Below, in pieces: positions 36,078 to 48,539 of a stretch of 64,000 nucleotides of DNA. The DNA lies in contig NC_003075.7 in NCBI RefSeq assembly GCF_000001735.4, positions 14,571,001-14,635,000 of the forward strand. The letters run 5' to 3'. The stretch's first letter is position 1; each line of letters starts with the position of its first letter. Under the pieces are notes generated by a model. That model was not told where the DNA came from and did no database searches. It worked only from the letters and a program-made list of their open reading frames with translations. Both the position numbers and the translations under genes were made by a program. Origin of the DNA: Arabidopsis thaliana. Its lineage: Eukaryota; Streptophyta; Magnoliopsida; Brassicales; Brassicaceae.

Positions 36078-37379
36078 TTATCTGCTGAAATAGGTTCTTG
36101 GGGAGAAGAGACGTCGAGGTGAGCACGTCACAGGAAACTTGGTGGAAGTTAGGATATCAATGGGACGGTACTCAGGCATGATGAGCCCTTCTCGCTCTTC
36201 CCTGGTCCAAACCCTTGATCTGCCATTGAATGTCCCGTACTTGACTAGTTTACGGAAACCCCATGTCTTCTTCTTTGCTGCGGTGTTCACCAGTTTACCA
36301 TTCATCTTTTGGCTCAGATACTCTCGCACCGCATGCAAGCTCTGTTCCACAACCTCAATGGGTGGGGAGACGAGTGGGTTTCCTTCCGCGCTCAGTTTTC
36401 GTAGGCGCCTCATGCATCCAATAGACTCAGGCAACACTGTTATCTTGTTGTAGCTAATATCCAGTTCGAGGAGGTTCAGGAGAAGACCGATAGAAGATGG
36501 AAGAGCAGAAAGATACTGGAAGTTCTGACTGACATTGAGGATTTCGAGGTTGATGAGGTTCTCGAGGTCCTCAGGGAGGATCATAAGGCAATTGAGACGA
36601 GCATCGAGGACACGCAGGGAAGTGAGGCAGGTGATGGTGGCTGGTAGGCTAATGAGCTTGTTTGAGTTGACACAGAGCTTTTTCAGATTGGTTAGTTCTA
36701 AGCCTATGTTGTCTGGTAATCTAATCAGCTCGTTGAAGTTGGCGTTTAGTTCTTCGAGTGACCTGGAAAATCCAAAACAAAAGAAAACAGAGGAATTTAT
36801 CAGCATTATCATCATATATGATTGGTTTGGTCCAGATTTGGTTGAGGTGTGAAACCTGCAATTTTGAATAGTTTGGGGGAGGGAAACGAGAAAGTTGCCG
36901 GAGACATTAAGGATCTTGAGCTTAGAAAGACAACCAATGGAGTTTGGAAGAGCTTTGATCTGGTTTGAGTGAATATCCAATGCTATCAAGTTGAGTAATC
37001 TTGCTGTTAGAGATTCTGGTATTTTCTGTTACAATTCATAGACAAACCCCCAAAAAGAACATTAGAAACGTATATTCTGACTGTGTATGAGTGTATGCAT
37101 AGAGATATGAACCTTGATATGATTGTTGGAGAGATCAAGCTTGCAAATATTTGCCAAATTGAGGGAAGGATTTGGGAGAGATTGTAATGCCATGCCACTC
37201 AAATTCACAACCTCTAGTCTCTCTTCCTCGTTGTTATTGTATGATGGTGACTTTGGCGATAAGGATGGTGAAAGTGGTGATGATGGTGGTGATGTACTCA
37301 AGTCCATCATCATCATTGTCATCATGTGATCCTTTTGTCCATGTAATTGCTGATACTGATATGCATCTTCGCATATCAT
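36078..37379 (-). CDS. PIRL7: Plant intracellular Ras-group-related LRR protein 7
   Basis: Three exons: 37379-37113, 37025-36856 and 36762-36078, giving 373 aa. After a Met/Ser/Pro-rich head ([20 protein letters not shown]) come about nine leucine-rich repeats of the LxxLxLSxNxLxxLPxxI type, then [20 protein letters not shown] and a basic tail. PIRLs resemble animal and yeast Ras-binding LRR proteins such as SHOC2 but are plant-specific. They are cytosolic, with roles in gametophyte development for some members; PIRL7 itself is little characterised. AT4G29880. A Met cluster at the start leaves some doubt over which ATG is used; the first is taken. Confidence 0.95.
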
Positions 37380-37867
37380 CGTTTTATGTGTGTTTGTATG
37401 GAGGAAAAAGATGATAATGGTGAAATGATGTGGAATGAGTGATTCTTGATCTGCTTATAATGGCAACACAGAGAGATTAAGGAGGTTATGTATGGACGAT
37501 CAAACTTTAGTGGGAAATTGAAGGAAATGAATACTCTTCGGAAATTAATGATTTGTAATTAAGGAAATTATAAAAGGTGATTAGCTGATGAAGGAGAGAT
37601 ACTCATGCGTCGCCAAGTTTTTCTAAACACCTGATCGAAAAATGTTAGAGCTACCCGCAAATCACTCATAAGTAAAAAAATAAAATAAAAAAGTTCCCAT
37701 AAATTTCATTTCAACTTTGAGACTAATTTTATAATCAGAGTCTGAAATGTAACAAATCAAAATTTGTGGGGTTAAAACAGAAATAATTAAAAATATGCCA
37801 CTTGTAATAATTCCAAAGCAAGCTCTGGTGACACGATCATCGGAACAAAATAGAGTACCCGGTGACG
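37380..37867. promoter_or_regulatory. Divergent promoter PIRL7 / CMO-like gene
   Basis: 488 bp of AT-rich DNA between divergent start codons. No clear element beyond A-rich tracts. Confidence 0.4.
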
Positions 37868-39905
37868 ATGATGACCACGTTAACGGCGACAGTGCCGGAA
37901 TTTCTACCCCCGTCGCTAAAATCCACCAGAGGATATTTCAATTCTCATAGTGAATTTGGCGTTTCAATCTCTAAATTTAGTCGGAGAAGATTTCACAATC
38001 CGACCAGAGTCTTCGCCGTTTCAGATATCAGTAAGCTCGTGACGGAGTTTGATCCGAAGATTCCATTGGAGAGAGCATCTACTCCGCCGAGCTCGTGGTA
38101 CACTGATCCTCAATTCTACAGTTTCGAGCTCGATCGTGTCTTCTATGGAGGATGGCAAGCCGTAGGTTAGGACAATTCACACTCACTGAGTGTTAAAACT
38201 GTTTCTCTAAAGTTTTTAACTTTAGCTATTACATATGTTTCAGGCTACTCTGATCAGATTAAGGAGAGTCGTGACTTTTTCACCGGGAGGTTAGTAACCA
38301 CATGCATTAAGATTTGTTCAATGTATGTATGAGAATTTTGTGAGAAAGATAGAAACATTGGTGCAGGCTTGGAGATGTAGATTTTGTTGTGTGTAGAGAT
38401 GAGAATGGAAAGATACATGCTTTCCATAATGTATGCTCTCACCATGCCTCGATCTTGGCTTCTGGAAATGGGAGAAAGTCTTGTTTTGTTTGCCTTTATC
38501 ATGTAAGCTCCACGATGAACTTGAAACCGTAACTCAACTGATTATGCGCTGAATGAATACGGTTTTGAGTCATGTTATGTGATTCTTTGTGGCAGGGATG
38601 GACTTATAGCTTGAGTGGATCGCTTGTCAAAGCTACTAGAATGAGTGGGATACAGAATTTTTCTTTAAGTGTATGTGGTCTCTCACTTTGTTTTTGTTTT
38701 ATAAGACGATATAGTGTGAGTTCTTACATTTGACTGTTTAAGGAATAGGAAATGGGACTGAAACCTCTAAGAGTGGCTGTGTGGGGACCTTTTGTGCTTC
38801 TCAAGGTGACTGCAGCCACATCGAGGAAGGGAGAAGTTGAGACCGATGAATTAGTGGCATCAGAATGGCTTGGTACTTCCGTGGGGAGGTTGAGCCAAGG
38901 TGGAGTTGATTCCCCGCTTAGTTATATATGCAGACGTGAATACACCATTGATTGTAATTGGAAGGTGAAATCTTGTTCTGACTATATACCCTTTTAAAAA
39001 CAGAATAAGAAGGACTGGTGATGAATGGATCACTGAAAACTTTTGCAGGTGTTCTGTGATAACTACTTAGATGGTGGCTATCATGTACCTTATGCACATA
39101 AAGGTTTGATGTCGGGACTTGATCTCGAAACCTATTCTACAACGGTATATTTCTTTTGGTGAATCTGAACTAGGGCCAAAATCTGACTTTCAGCACATGA
39201 TTCTAATCTTTAGTTAGTTGCTTCTTGTGATGAACTTTATGGTTTAAGATATCAGATATTCGAAAAGGTTAGTATCCAAGAATGTGGAGGTGGTTCAAAG
39301 GTTGGCGAAGACGGTTTTGATAGGCTTGGATCTGAAGCTCTATACGCGTTTGTCTACCCAAATTTCATGATAAATAGGTAACATACATCAAGTCCATTGC
39401 TCAACTCAACTTCCAATAACTTGACTCGACTCACTCTGCATGGTTTATGTTTAATAGGTATGGACCTTGGATGGACACCAATCTAGTGCTACCTTTAGGA
39501 CCAAGGAAATGTAAAGTTGTCTTCGATTATTTTCTTGATCCTTCTTTAAAGGTAAAACAAACCAACAACATTAACCTATATTTGTCCCGCCCTGTATTTA
39601 TAGCATGGAGTCTTTGAAATCTTCTTTTGGCTTTAGGATGATGAAGCTTTCATCAAGAGAAGTTTGGAAGAAAGCGATAGAGTTCAGGTACGATAAATGA
39701 ATGAATCTCATTATACCAAAAATAGTGCCGCTTAAAGAGACATAAGTTTGTGTAAGTTTTGGTGAATCAGATGGAAGATGTTATGTTGTGTGAGAGTGTT
39801 CAGAGGGGTCTCGAATCTCAAGCCTATGACAAAGGAAGATATGCTCTTGTGGAGAAACCAATGCATCACTTCCATTGTTTGCTACATCACAATCTCAAAC
39901 TGTGA
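37868..39905 (+). CDS. Choline monooxygenase-like Rieske oxygenase, chloroplast
   Basis: Ten exons: 37868-38165, 38244-38289, 38367-38502, 38596-38670, 38749-38964, 39049-39144, 39256-39377, 39458-39551, 39637-39687 and 39771-39905, giving 422 aa. A transit-peptide-like head precedes a Rieske [2Fe-2S] domain with C138-x-H140 and C157-x2-H160 (CSHH and CLYHGW), then the mononuclear iron site N262-x2-D265-x3-H269-x4-H274 (DNYLDGGYHVPYAH). All metal ligands are present. CMO makes betaine aldehyde from choline in spinach-type plants. Arabidopsis does not accumulate glycine betaine, and its CMO-like protein has been reported to lack choline oxidation, so the substrate is uncertain. AT4G29890. Confidence 0.93.
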
Positions 39906-40301
39906 ACATATATGTATGTATTTATGTGAATATTCTACAGTTCTACTCTCTCTGCACCAAACATAAAATGAAGCCTCTTTGTATAGAGATTGCTTTTTTA
40001 CTTGGGACACAATAAGTCACTTCGTTTAGATTACTCCGGACTTTGAGCATTTAAGGATTAACGTAACAAGCTTAACCACTAAACAAAAATAGGTTTATTT
40101 TTTATCTGTATTAAACCGAAGATGCCGTTTGCGAAAATACTGAGAGAAAAGAGGTAAACGTATTCACAAGTACCACTAAAAGCCACCTTTGGTATTAAAC
40201 TGTTTTCTCTTTTCAAACTAATTATTAACCTGAAAATCAACAGAAAAATTCAAAGTTTTAGATGCGTTTAGTGGCTTGGCTAATAGCGAAGAAAAGGTAA
40301 C
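39906..40301. other. Convergent 3' flanks of CMO-like gene and ACA10
   Basis: UTR and spacer sequence only. Confidence 0.6.
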
Positions 40302-43300
40302 TTAAGTACCTGATGAGTTCCTTCTCCACCGGTTTATTCTAAAGTATTGACTAACCGGAGTTTCTGGAACCGGTATCAATTTTCCGATCACCGCCAAAGG
40401 CCAACTGGTTACATAACATAAAACAGAATTTATCTGGTAAGCTTACGAAAAAAGCATCTACTAAATCTTGTTTTCACCAACTCAAAACTCTTTGATGACA
40501 AAGTTAACAAACAAACCTGATAGAACCGATTCCGATACAGACGAGCCACATCTCCCAATCAAGCTTAGTCGTTGAGGCAAATGTTCCAAGGAACTCGACG
40601 ATGACTACCTATTAAACAGTTAACAACAAAGCAATAAACGGTATGTCTTATGTATTAAGTGACTACATTTGCTTTGCAGGAACATGTGAGAGAGAATCAG
40701 TACCTGGAGCACAATGGTGATAGAGATGATGCCCACAAAAAGGTGATTCCTGAGAACTCCTCGGAAAATGTTTATTTCATCTGGCTTCCGTGCATTGAAC
40801 TCGTTGAATACCTAACAAATTTAACAATCAGTTTGTTTTCTGTCGTCCCCTAGCCTTTTTATACAGAGAAGTCAGTATCTTTTACCTGGCAGATGACAAA
40901 GGCATTGAAGATGACTGTATTCTTCACTCTCTCAGCATTTGGCTTACTCTTCAGATGCAGGATACTTATTCCACGGAAATTGAGGATTAACAAGACTGTC
41001 ACTTGGTACATCGCCTAATAATTTGCAAAACAGTTGGAGCAGCAGAAAAGGCTTAACCATTGTGTTCTTAGAGATGCTAGGGAGGTAAGAAAAAGAAGAA
41101 GAGGATAACTTACTTGTATAAACAAGTTTCTCCACATGATATTTGTGATGAGAGGTTCTCTGAGAGCAAAAGATAAATCCAATTATTGTGCAAATTGAAG
41201 AGAAACTGAGAGCACTCTATAGTTGAACAAGACTTAACACGCATGCTCAAGTCTGATAAGAAGTGGTACCTTCTGCCAACAGGCGCTCGATCCATTAAGT
41301 GATCGGTTGGTGGCTCAGTGGCTAAAGCAAGAGCCCCAAGAGTATCCATTATAAGATTGACCCAAAGGAGCTACATAGGTAAGGGATAAGACTTTTTACC
41401 AAGTTCTGAAGTGAATACTTTTGTGCAGATGAGAAAGAGAGAGTATAAAACTACTATTTCGAACCTGTACTGCAGTTAGAGGAACTTCACCCGCGGATAT
41501 GGCAGCCACCACATTGATGACAAGAGCTGCGACATTAACCGTGAGCTGAAACTGGATGAACTTTTGAATATTCGCATACACAGATCGACCCCAACGGACA
41601 ACCTATAGGAATGAGACGATTATTAAAATGGATATCTAATTCAGGATAATTAAAAAGATCACAAATAGCCCCAAAGCCCAAAGGAGGACATTTACGAGGA
41701 AAAGAAATTCCAAAAGTATCACGCAACAGAAGAGTATCAAAAAGGAGCTTCTTTTATAAGAAATTTGAATCCTTGGTTTCTAAGGATACAAACCTTCACA
41801 ACGGATTCAAAGTTGTCATCCAAGATAATGATGTCTGACTTTTCCTTTGCAACTTCGGTGCCTTGGATACCCATTGCGAGACCTATATCTGCCTGAAAGT
41901 TGGGGGGCAACACAGAAAGTGTGATCCTCAATAACAGTGTATTTTTAAAGCTTACACATACGAGGAATGTAAATGTATTGAACCTCGTGCAGTGCAGGAG
42001 CATCATTGGTTCCATCACCAGTCACAGCCACGACGTGTCCCCTCCTCTTCAGCGATTGCACAAGAAGAAGTTTGTCATTGGGTGATGATCTACCCATTAC
42101 CTTCAAGTTTAGCAACAATGTCAGGTACCATTAAATAATGTTCCTCAGTCACAACCAAAATCATAAGGCTCTTACAGATATCTCTTCACAAATCCTATCT
42201 CTTTCTTCTTCTGAATAGGATCGAAATACTTTTCCTTCAATCAGATTAGGCTCACTAGCATCTGAGTCTGAAGCTAATATACCACACTCCAGTGCAATTG
42301 CTTTGGCAGTCTGAATGTTATCACCAGTCACCATACGAACCTGAGGCCAATAGTGGAATTAGAAGACTATAGGCCTATGAAGAACAGAGAAGTCTCTAAA
42401 AATAAACTAATTATTGAGAGAAATCCTCAGGGGAAGAAGTAAATGAGATATCTGCGGACCTTGACTCCAGCTTGTTGACACAGTAAAACTGAATTTTTGA
42501 CACCTGGGCGACATGGATCCTACAATGTATTGGCAGAAAAGAACTTCAATGAATGGCCCATCTGGTATGAAGAACCATATAAAGGCAGATCACAAGATTA
42601 TTCAAAATGGCAAAAGGGAACTAGGAATATGCTTACCTTAATACCAACGATAGCCAACAATATAAGATCATCCTCAGGTAATTCCCATCTAGAGAGTTGC
42701 TCTTCATCAGTTGGAATCTTATCCGCTTCAAATGTTCGGAAGGCAATTGCAACACAGCGCAGACTCCTTGCAGCCATATCATCGATAGCATCTTTTAACC
42801 CACCCATCTGAAACAACAAGACTTATACTCAGAATAAAAAACAAGTATTTCTATCAAGACTCTCATTACCAAATCTGGCACTGATTTGGACTTGCAGTAT
42901 GACATGGTCTTGAGTCAAGACACAATGATAAGTTCAACATTCAGACAAACTCTATCATGATAAAGAGAAACATAGTTACTGACCTTATCTTCACTCATAT
43001 CTACAAAACTCTCACTCTCATCCATATAGTGCGTGCAGGATCCCAAAACAATTTCGGCAGCACCTTTCCAGTGAATATGGACACTCGAATCTGGCTGAAA
43101 ATGAATTAGAAAGTCGTTAGGATGCTGATTGACAAGTAGAAACAACGATAAGAGAAAAATCAAAAACAAAGCAAAAGATCTACAAAAACTATGGGAGGAA
43201 ATGAAAAGAAAAAACATTACTGATTTCACTGCTACACCTCCTCGTTTCTTCTCTGAGTTGAATGGAAAAAATTGTACAGCAGAAGACTCAGACTTAAGAG

Positions 43301-46300
43301 CATCAAAATCCATACCCAACTGCAGTGTATAAGAAATTAAAAGATTAGTTCTTCTCACGGCTATATATACGGGAACCAGAAAATGTAGCTAAAGAATAAA
43401 CCTTTATCGCCCAATTGAGAATTGCTCTTTCTGTAGGAGATCCAGAAACCTGAATCTCACCACTCTGTCATCAGTAAAGACATAGGCATTATTACATTAA
43501 ATCAGCTGAAGTAGAAACCAAACGGGAAATCAGTAAAGTTCCAAAGAATTTTAATCCTACTTCAGATCGGAACACACTGCCGGTTGTATTGTGAGCAATA
43601 CCCTCAACAAGTATGGATGTAAAAGCAGATGGCAATTTTGAGCTGCTGTCGGGAGAATCCATCTTTTGTAACCCAGCATAACACTCAACAACGGTCATCT
43701 GAGAAAAAAGAAAGTCGTAGGGGACCCGCTTGTTGGGTACACAATTCAAAATAGCAAAAGCTCATAACTAGGAAAGCACATACCAAAACTGGTAAGTGTT
43801 AAGTGTGTTAGCAAATACAAAAAGAAGGCAGAGCACCAAGATTCACCTCGTTTAAGGTCAAAGTTCCAGTCTTATCACTGCAAATTGTTGTTGCAGACCC
43901 CATGGTTTCACAGGCTGAAAGCCTACGCACCTGAAATTAAAATTCGTTTAAGTTGCAAAAGACATTCACGTATAAGAATTTTGCATTTATGTTCATTCAA
44001 ACTTATTGAGTCCCAAAAATTAAAATATACATACCAAAGCTTTATCTGCCATCATTTTTCTCATGGAATACGCAAGACTGCCAGTAAGAAGTAGAAAAGA
44101 TCAGTGACAAAAAGACTATTCAATTTTACAGCAGATCCATCATTTTCTTTAAAGTTTGACTCTGACCATGTAATAACTAAATTCTTTCCAACTCTAAAGG
44201 CCAAAGCAATTGCTATTAAAATATGTATATAGAAGACAATAGACTTACGTCAAGGTAACAGCTAAAGGAAGCCCTTCAGGCACTGCCACTACAACAATTG
44301 TAACCTATTCGACAAGTTGAGCAGAACAGCCAGAGATGTAAATAAGAAGATGACAACCGTATTAGCCATGCTAATTTCTTCTAAAGAAACACTTACTGCA
44401 ACAGTGAAGATTTCAACAAGATCATCTAGCACGTGCTCAAATTTTGTCTTCCCTCCAATAAACTGTGGGCCTCCCTGTTCATTCTTCGTGTGACCGGTAA
44501 AGTAACTGCATAGAACAAAGATTCGTTCAATAATCACTGACATCCACTCCACACGGTACTTTAGTTGTCATAAAGAAATTTAAACGCACCGGACAACTAG
44601 GACAAATAATACAACGCCAGCAACTGTGAGCCCGACAATCCCGATAAATGTTGCTACACCATTCAAGCGCACCTGAAGAAAGCATAGTACGGATGACTAT
44701 TGAGCAACAAAAACCACGAATATATGAACAGAGAAAAGTTGATACTCACCTGCAATGGTGTTTCTCCACCATTGTCCTCTGAGACGCTAGCCATTAGTAA
44801 GCCCCATTCAGTGTTGACCCCTACCCCAGTAACCTGATTTTCAAAAAAAAAATTACACACATAAGAAATGTGGGAAGAAACTAGCCAAATCAGAAGTTTT
44901 GAACGCCATAAATAAAAACACGTTTCTGCTGCAACAATTCACCAACCATGGATATCTTTCTTTTTGGTGGGAACCAACTACGGATATCATTGTTCACCAA
45001 TTAAACATCTCATAATTTTTTCTACAGAAACTACAGTTTACAGTTTGTTTGAGCCACTATGTCACAGATAGTATAAGTTAATGTTCGTTAAGTCTTACCA
45101 ACATTGTCCCATTGCCATCTGCAACTTTACAGCCAGACATTAGGAATGGATGCTTAGTAGAGTTTTTTTGAACCTGCGAGAAACAGCTTTTTCAGAACAC
45201 ATGAAATGCAAAGATGGTATTTGTTGCAAATGCTAAGGAAGAGAATAAAGTATACAATTTTGCTCTCTCCAGTCATGCTGGACTCATCAACTGCAAGGGA
45301 ATGTCCAGCAACTAAAACTCCATCCGCAGGTACCTATGGAAATTATTGGCAGATCAAACATAAATTATAGCTATACTGAAATTCGGAAAAGAGCTAAGAA
45401 ATACTGCATTGACAAAATCATGAAACTTGCCTGATCACCAATATTGAGGGGTATGACATCGCCTACTACAATGTCATAAATTGAAATCTCCACTCTTCTC
45501 CCATCACGGGTTACCTGCACATATACACGATGCATTTTTAAAAATTAAACCAACAAAAATGGAATTATCTATGAGCTGCATGATCAACCAAGCTCTCACC
45601 TCTAGACGTATATTTCTTTTCTCTTCATTTAAGTTCTGGAATTGAAGAGATTGCCGATAATCACTGGTAGCTGCCAAGGGAAGAGGTATACAAATTAGTA
45701 CAATACACGCAGCAGTCACTTGTATGAGTGAAATCAGCAAGGAATATCAATACCTGTCACCACAATGACAAGAAGAACGGCAAAAGCAATGCTGATACCA
45801 TCGTACCATCCCTTTTCGATACCCTAAGAAGGCAGCCAAAGAGGTACCAAAAGCTCAGGAAGAACAAAGAAAACTGTGAAACTTTGGACAATGGAGAGAG
45901 AACAACTTTCTGCCCTCTTAGAGCAGGAAAGCTTAGAATGAGTACAATGACAAAGTAAAGGATAGTCAATAGACGTGGTATCGAGCGTCAACGATATGGA
46001 CACGAGAAAGACATAACTCATTCAAATACTGAGGTACAGAAACTCTGGAAGTCTTGTTTCTATAATTATTCGTCGATTGTTCTAAAGCTATGCCACATAG
46101 AAAAAGGACTTAAAATTTTCAAGGTAGGCGCTGAGCCAAATATACTGTATTAGTTCTTAAATTGCATACCTCGGTCTTTATTCCCAATGCCAAAGAAGCA
46201 ACTGCTGCTACAATCAGTATGATCAAAGTAAGATCTTGAGAAGCTTCCCATACAAACCTCTATCGGACATGAGGAAAAAAAAAGGAAGGAACAAAATAGT

Positions 46301-47775
46301 AATTAGCTGAAAAATCTCACAGTTAATGGAAACTGCTACAAAGCAAAAATTCTAAAGTATTAATACCCAGAAACTCCTCCCTTTCTTCTGAGGGTATGTG
46401 TTTGATCCAAAAGCAGATTTCCTTTTCAATATGTCATCATCATCCCCGTGTATACCCTTCTCCAAGTTTGTTTTCAACAGGTCAGATAACCCTCTTACCT
46501 AATGAAGTAAACAAGAGGATAAACATAAATGCATAAGTTTCATGGCTGAGAAACAATTGCTGAAGAAAAAAGTAACAGATCAGCTAAAGCAAAGACATAC
46601 CCCTCCAAGCTCTTGAAGAGCTCCTATATTTTGATCCCTTGATATTGACACAATCTGCTCCTGTCCGATACCAAAATCACCACCGCCAGGAGTTGGAAGT
46701 GGACTTGCAATTCCTAAAAAGAGATAAACCTCAGTCAACTACAGCATCAATCAGAAAAATTATGAAAAAAAAATCCTTACAAGGAAAAGTAATAACCCAA
46801 GCAACTAATGTAAGTGAATAAGATAACTTGAATTGAAACCATCAACTGGTTCTACAAAGCTATCCAATAAATATCAAGGTCGCAAATTGACAGTGAGTAT
46901 ACTATTTACACTACATATAAAAGATAATCAACTCAACCCATTGCAATGCAGATCAATCACATTTTGTAAAATATGAGTCAAAACAAAAATCATCCAGAAT
47001 TTTGACTACACACCTAACCATAGTGTCAGTCAAAATCGTTAATGCATATAAAACAAATGGTATAAAATTAAAAATCACTTAATCTCTATGAAAATGAAAG
47101 AGAACATATACATGCTTCACAAAATGGGATGGAGAGAAGAAAATTAAGGAAAAGAACAAGAAAATGAAAGAAATTACCAGTCACGCGGCTTGCAGCTGCT
47201 TTAAAAAGGTGTGCAGCCTACGAAAGCAAACAGCATTGATAAGACACCACTAAGACGTTTATTTAAGTAAAACTTACTAGCGAGGCTTATATACTCTTAT
47301 TGCTTGGGCGTGCGCTCTCATCTTCCTCAGCATCTGTTTCTTATCTTCTTCCCTTTTTAAGTCCAGCGTATATCGAAATCGACGAGAAGCATTAAGAACA
47401 AGCGCAGCTTGCTACAAAACCCAAATTATTTTCCAGAATGTTAAGGAAAAGAACGTCAGAACTATCTGGCTGCGGAAAATTGCAAAATTACATCGATTAC
47501 ATGAAACTAAAACCAGATAAAACAATTACTAAGTTCAATTCAAGAATACAAACAAAACAAAAATAAAAGCATTATGCAGTCAATGAAATGTCAATTCGAA
47601 CCCAAATAAGAACTGCAATACAAGCAATTACCCTCCAACGGCGTAGCCGCTCCACTGGAGCATTCTTAGTACTGGCAATGTCAAACGGACTATCTTCATA
47701 TTCGGTGAAGCTGCTGGTTCCAGCCTCCACGTCCTTGTCTTCCCCTCGTGGAGAATTATTGAATTGTCCACTCAT
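40302..47775 (-). CDS. ACA10: Autoinhibited Ca2+-ATPase 10, plasma membrane
   Basis: A P-IIB calcium pump cut into about 34 short exons by my reading, about 1069 aa. ATG at 47773-47775 ([13 protein letters not shown]), TAA at 40302-40304. The N-terminal calmodulin-binding autoinhibitory domain crosses the first intron (RLRRWR, then [19 protein letters not shown] at about 47350-47410). Then come the TGES actuator loop (45255-45335), PEGL in M4 (44250-44306), the phosphorylated Asp in CSDKTGT (DKTGT codons 43862-43876), GDGTNDAP (41996-42019) and the M5-M10 segments (40302-41600). It exports Ca2+ from the cytosol on calmodulin binding; with ACA8 it shapes immune and stomatal Ca2+ signals and inflorescence growth. 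AT4G29900. All P-type motifs look intact. Confidence 0.97.
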
Positions 47776-48539
47776 GACTGTCGCAGGAGAGATAGCAACA
47801 CGCTCTTCTTTAAGCTAAACACATACAAAAGAGAACAAAAAACGCATCCCAATCAGAAACAGTACATAGCCTTGAGCATTCTCTTCTTCCTCTCTAAAAC
47901 CAATCTCAGTCCAATTCAAAAGTCACTACCAAATAAATCCAAATACGATTCGAGACAAATCTCTTATGAACAAGTCTCACATTTCACTGTTACGAAGCAG
48001 TAATTACCACTCCTCGCCAAATTATGCCACCTAAAACCAAACAACCTTCGAAAATCCGTTTTCCGATAGATACACTGAAACGAATAGATACCGAAAAATT
48101 TCCCGGAAATTTCAAAATTCAAAACGAAGAAGAAGAAGAAGAAGAAGAAGAAGAATCTAGCTCAGTGAAATATTAGTTTTAGGTGTAGGAAGTGGTCCAA
48201 CAACAATCGTGTAGGGTAACATCGTAAATCGTGCGAAAGCGCAGGAGAGATTCGAATAAACAAACACAAAGTAGCAGAAGCAAAAAGGTAAACAAAGAGG
48301 AAAAAAAAAGAGAAAAAAAAAATCTCTGGCGATTCCAGAAACAACAAATTTTCTATAGTTACTGTTGAATCGAAAAAAAAGAAATATAATATAATCATCT
48401 ACCTCAATTATCGGCGGAACAGAGGATTTTCTCAGCTCTTTCCCTTTGATACTCTCTGGCTGCTGAATTATTTTCCGTCACTTTCTCGAGAAAATAGAGG
48501 AGGAACGAGAGGAGATAGAGAGAGAGCTCTATAGGAAAC
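47776..48539 (-). other. ACA10 leader region with (GAA/TTC)n microsatellite
   Basis: Upstream of the ACA10 ATG. Contains a (GAA)n run at about 48126-48155 (TTC repeats on the transcript strand) and A-rich tracts. A GAGGTAGATG sequence at about 48393-48402 on the minus strand could be a leader-intron donor, but I cannot prove it. Confidence 0.45.

Noticed and set aside
45757..46021. Minus-strand ORFs of 65-70 codons between ACA10 exons
   Set aside because: Intron sequence read-through; the flanking exons encode the continuous pump sequence.
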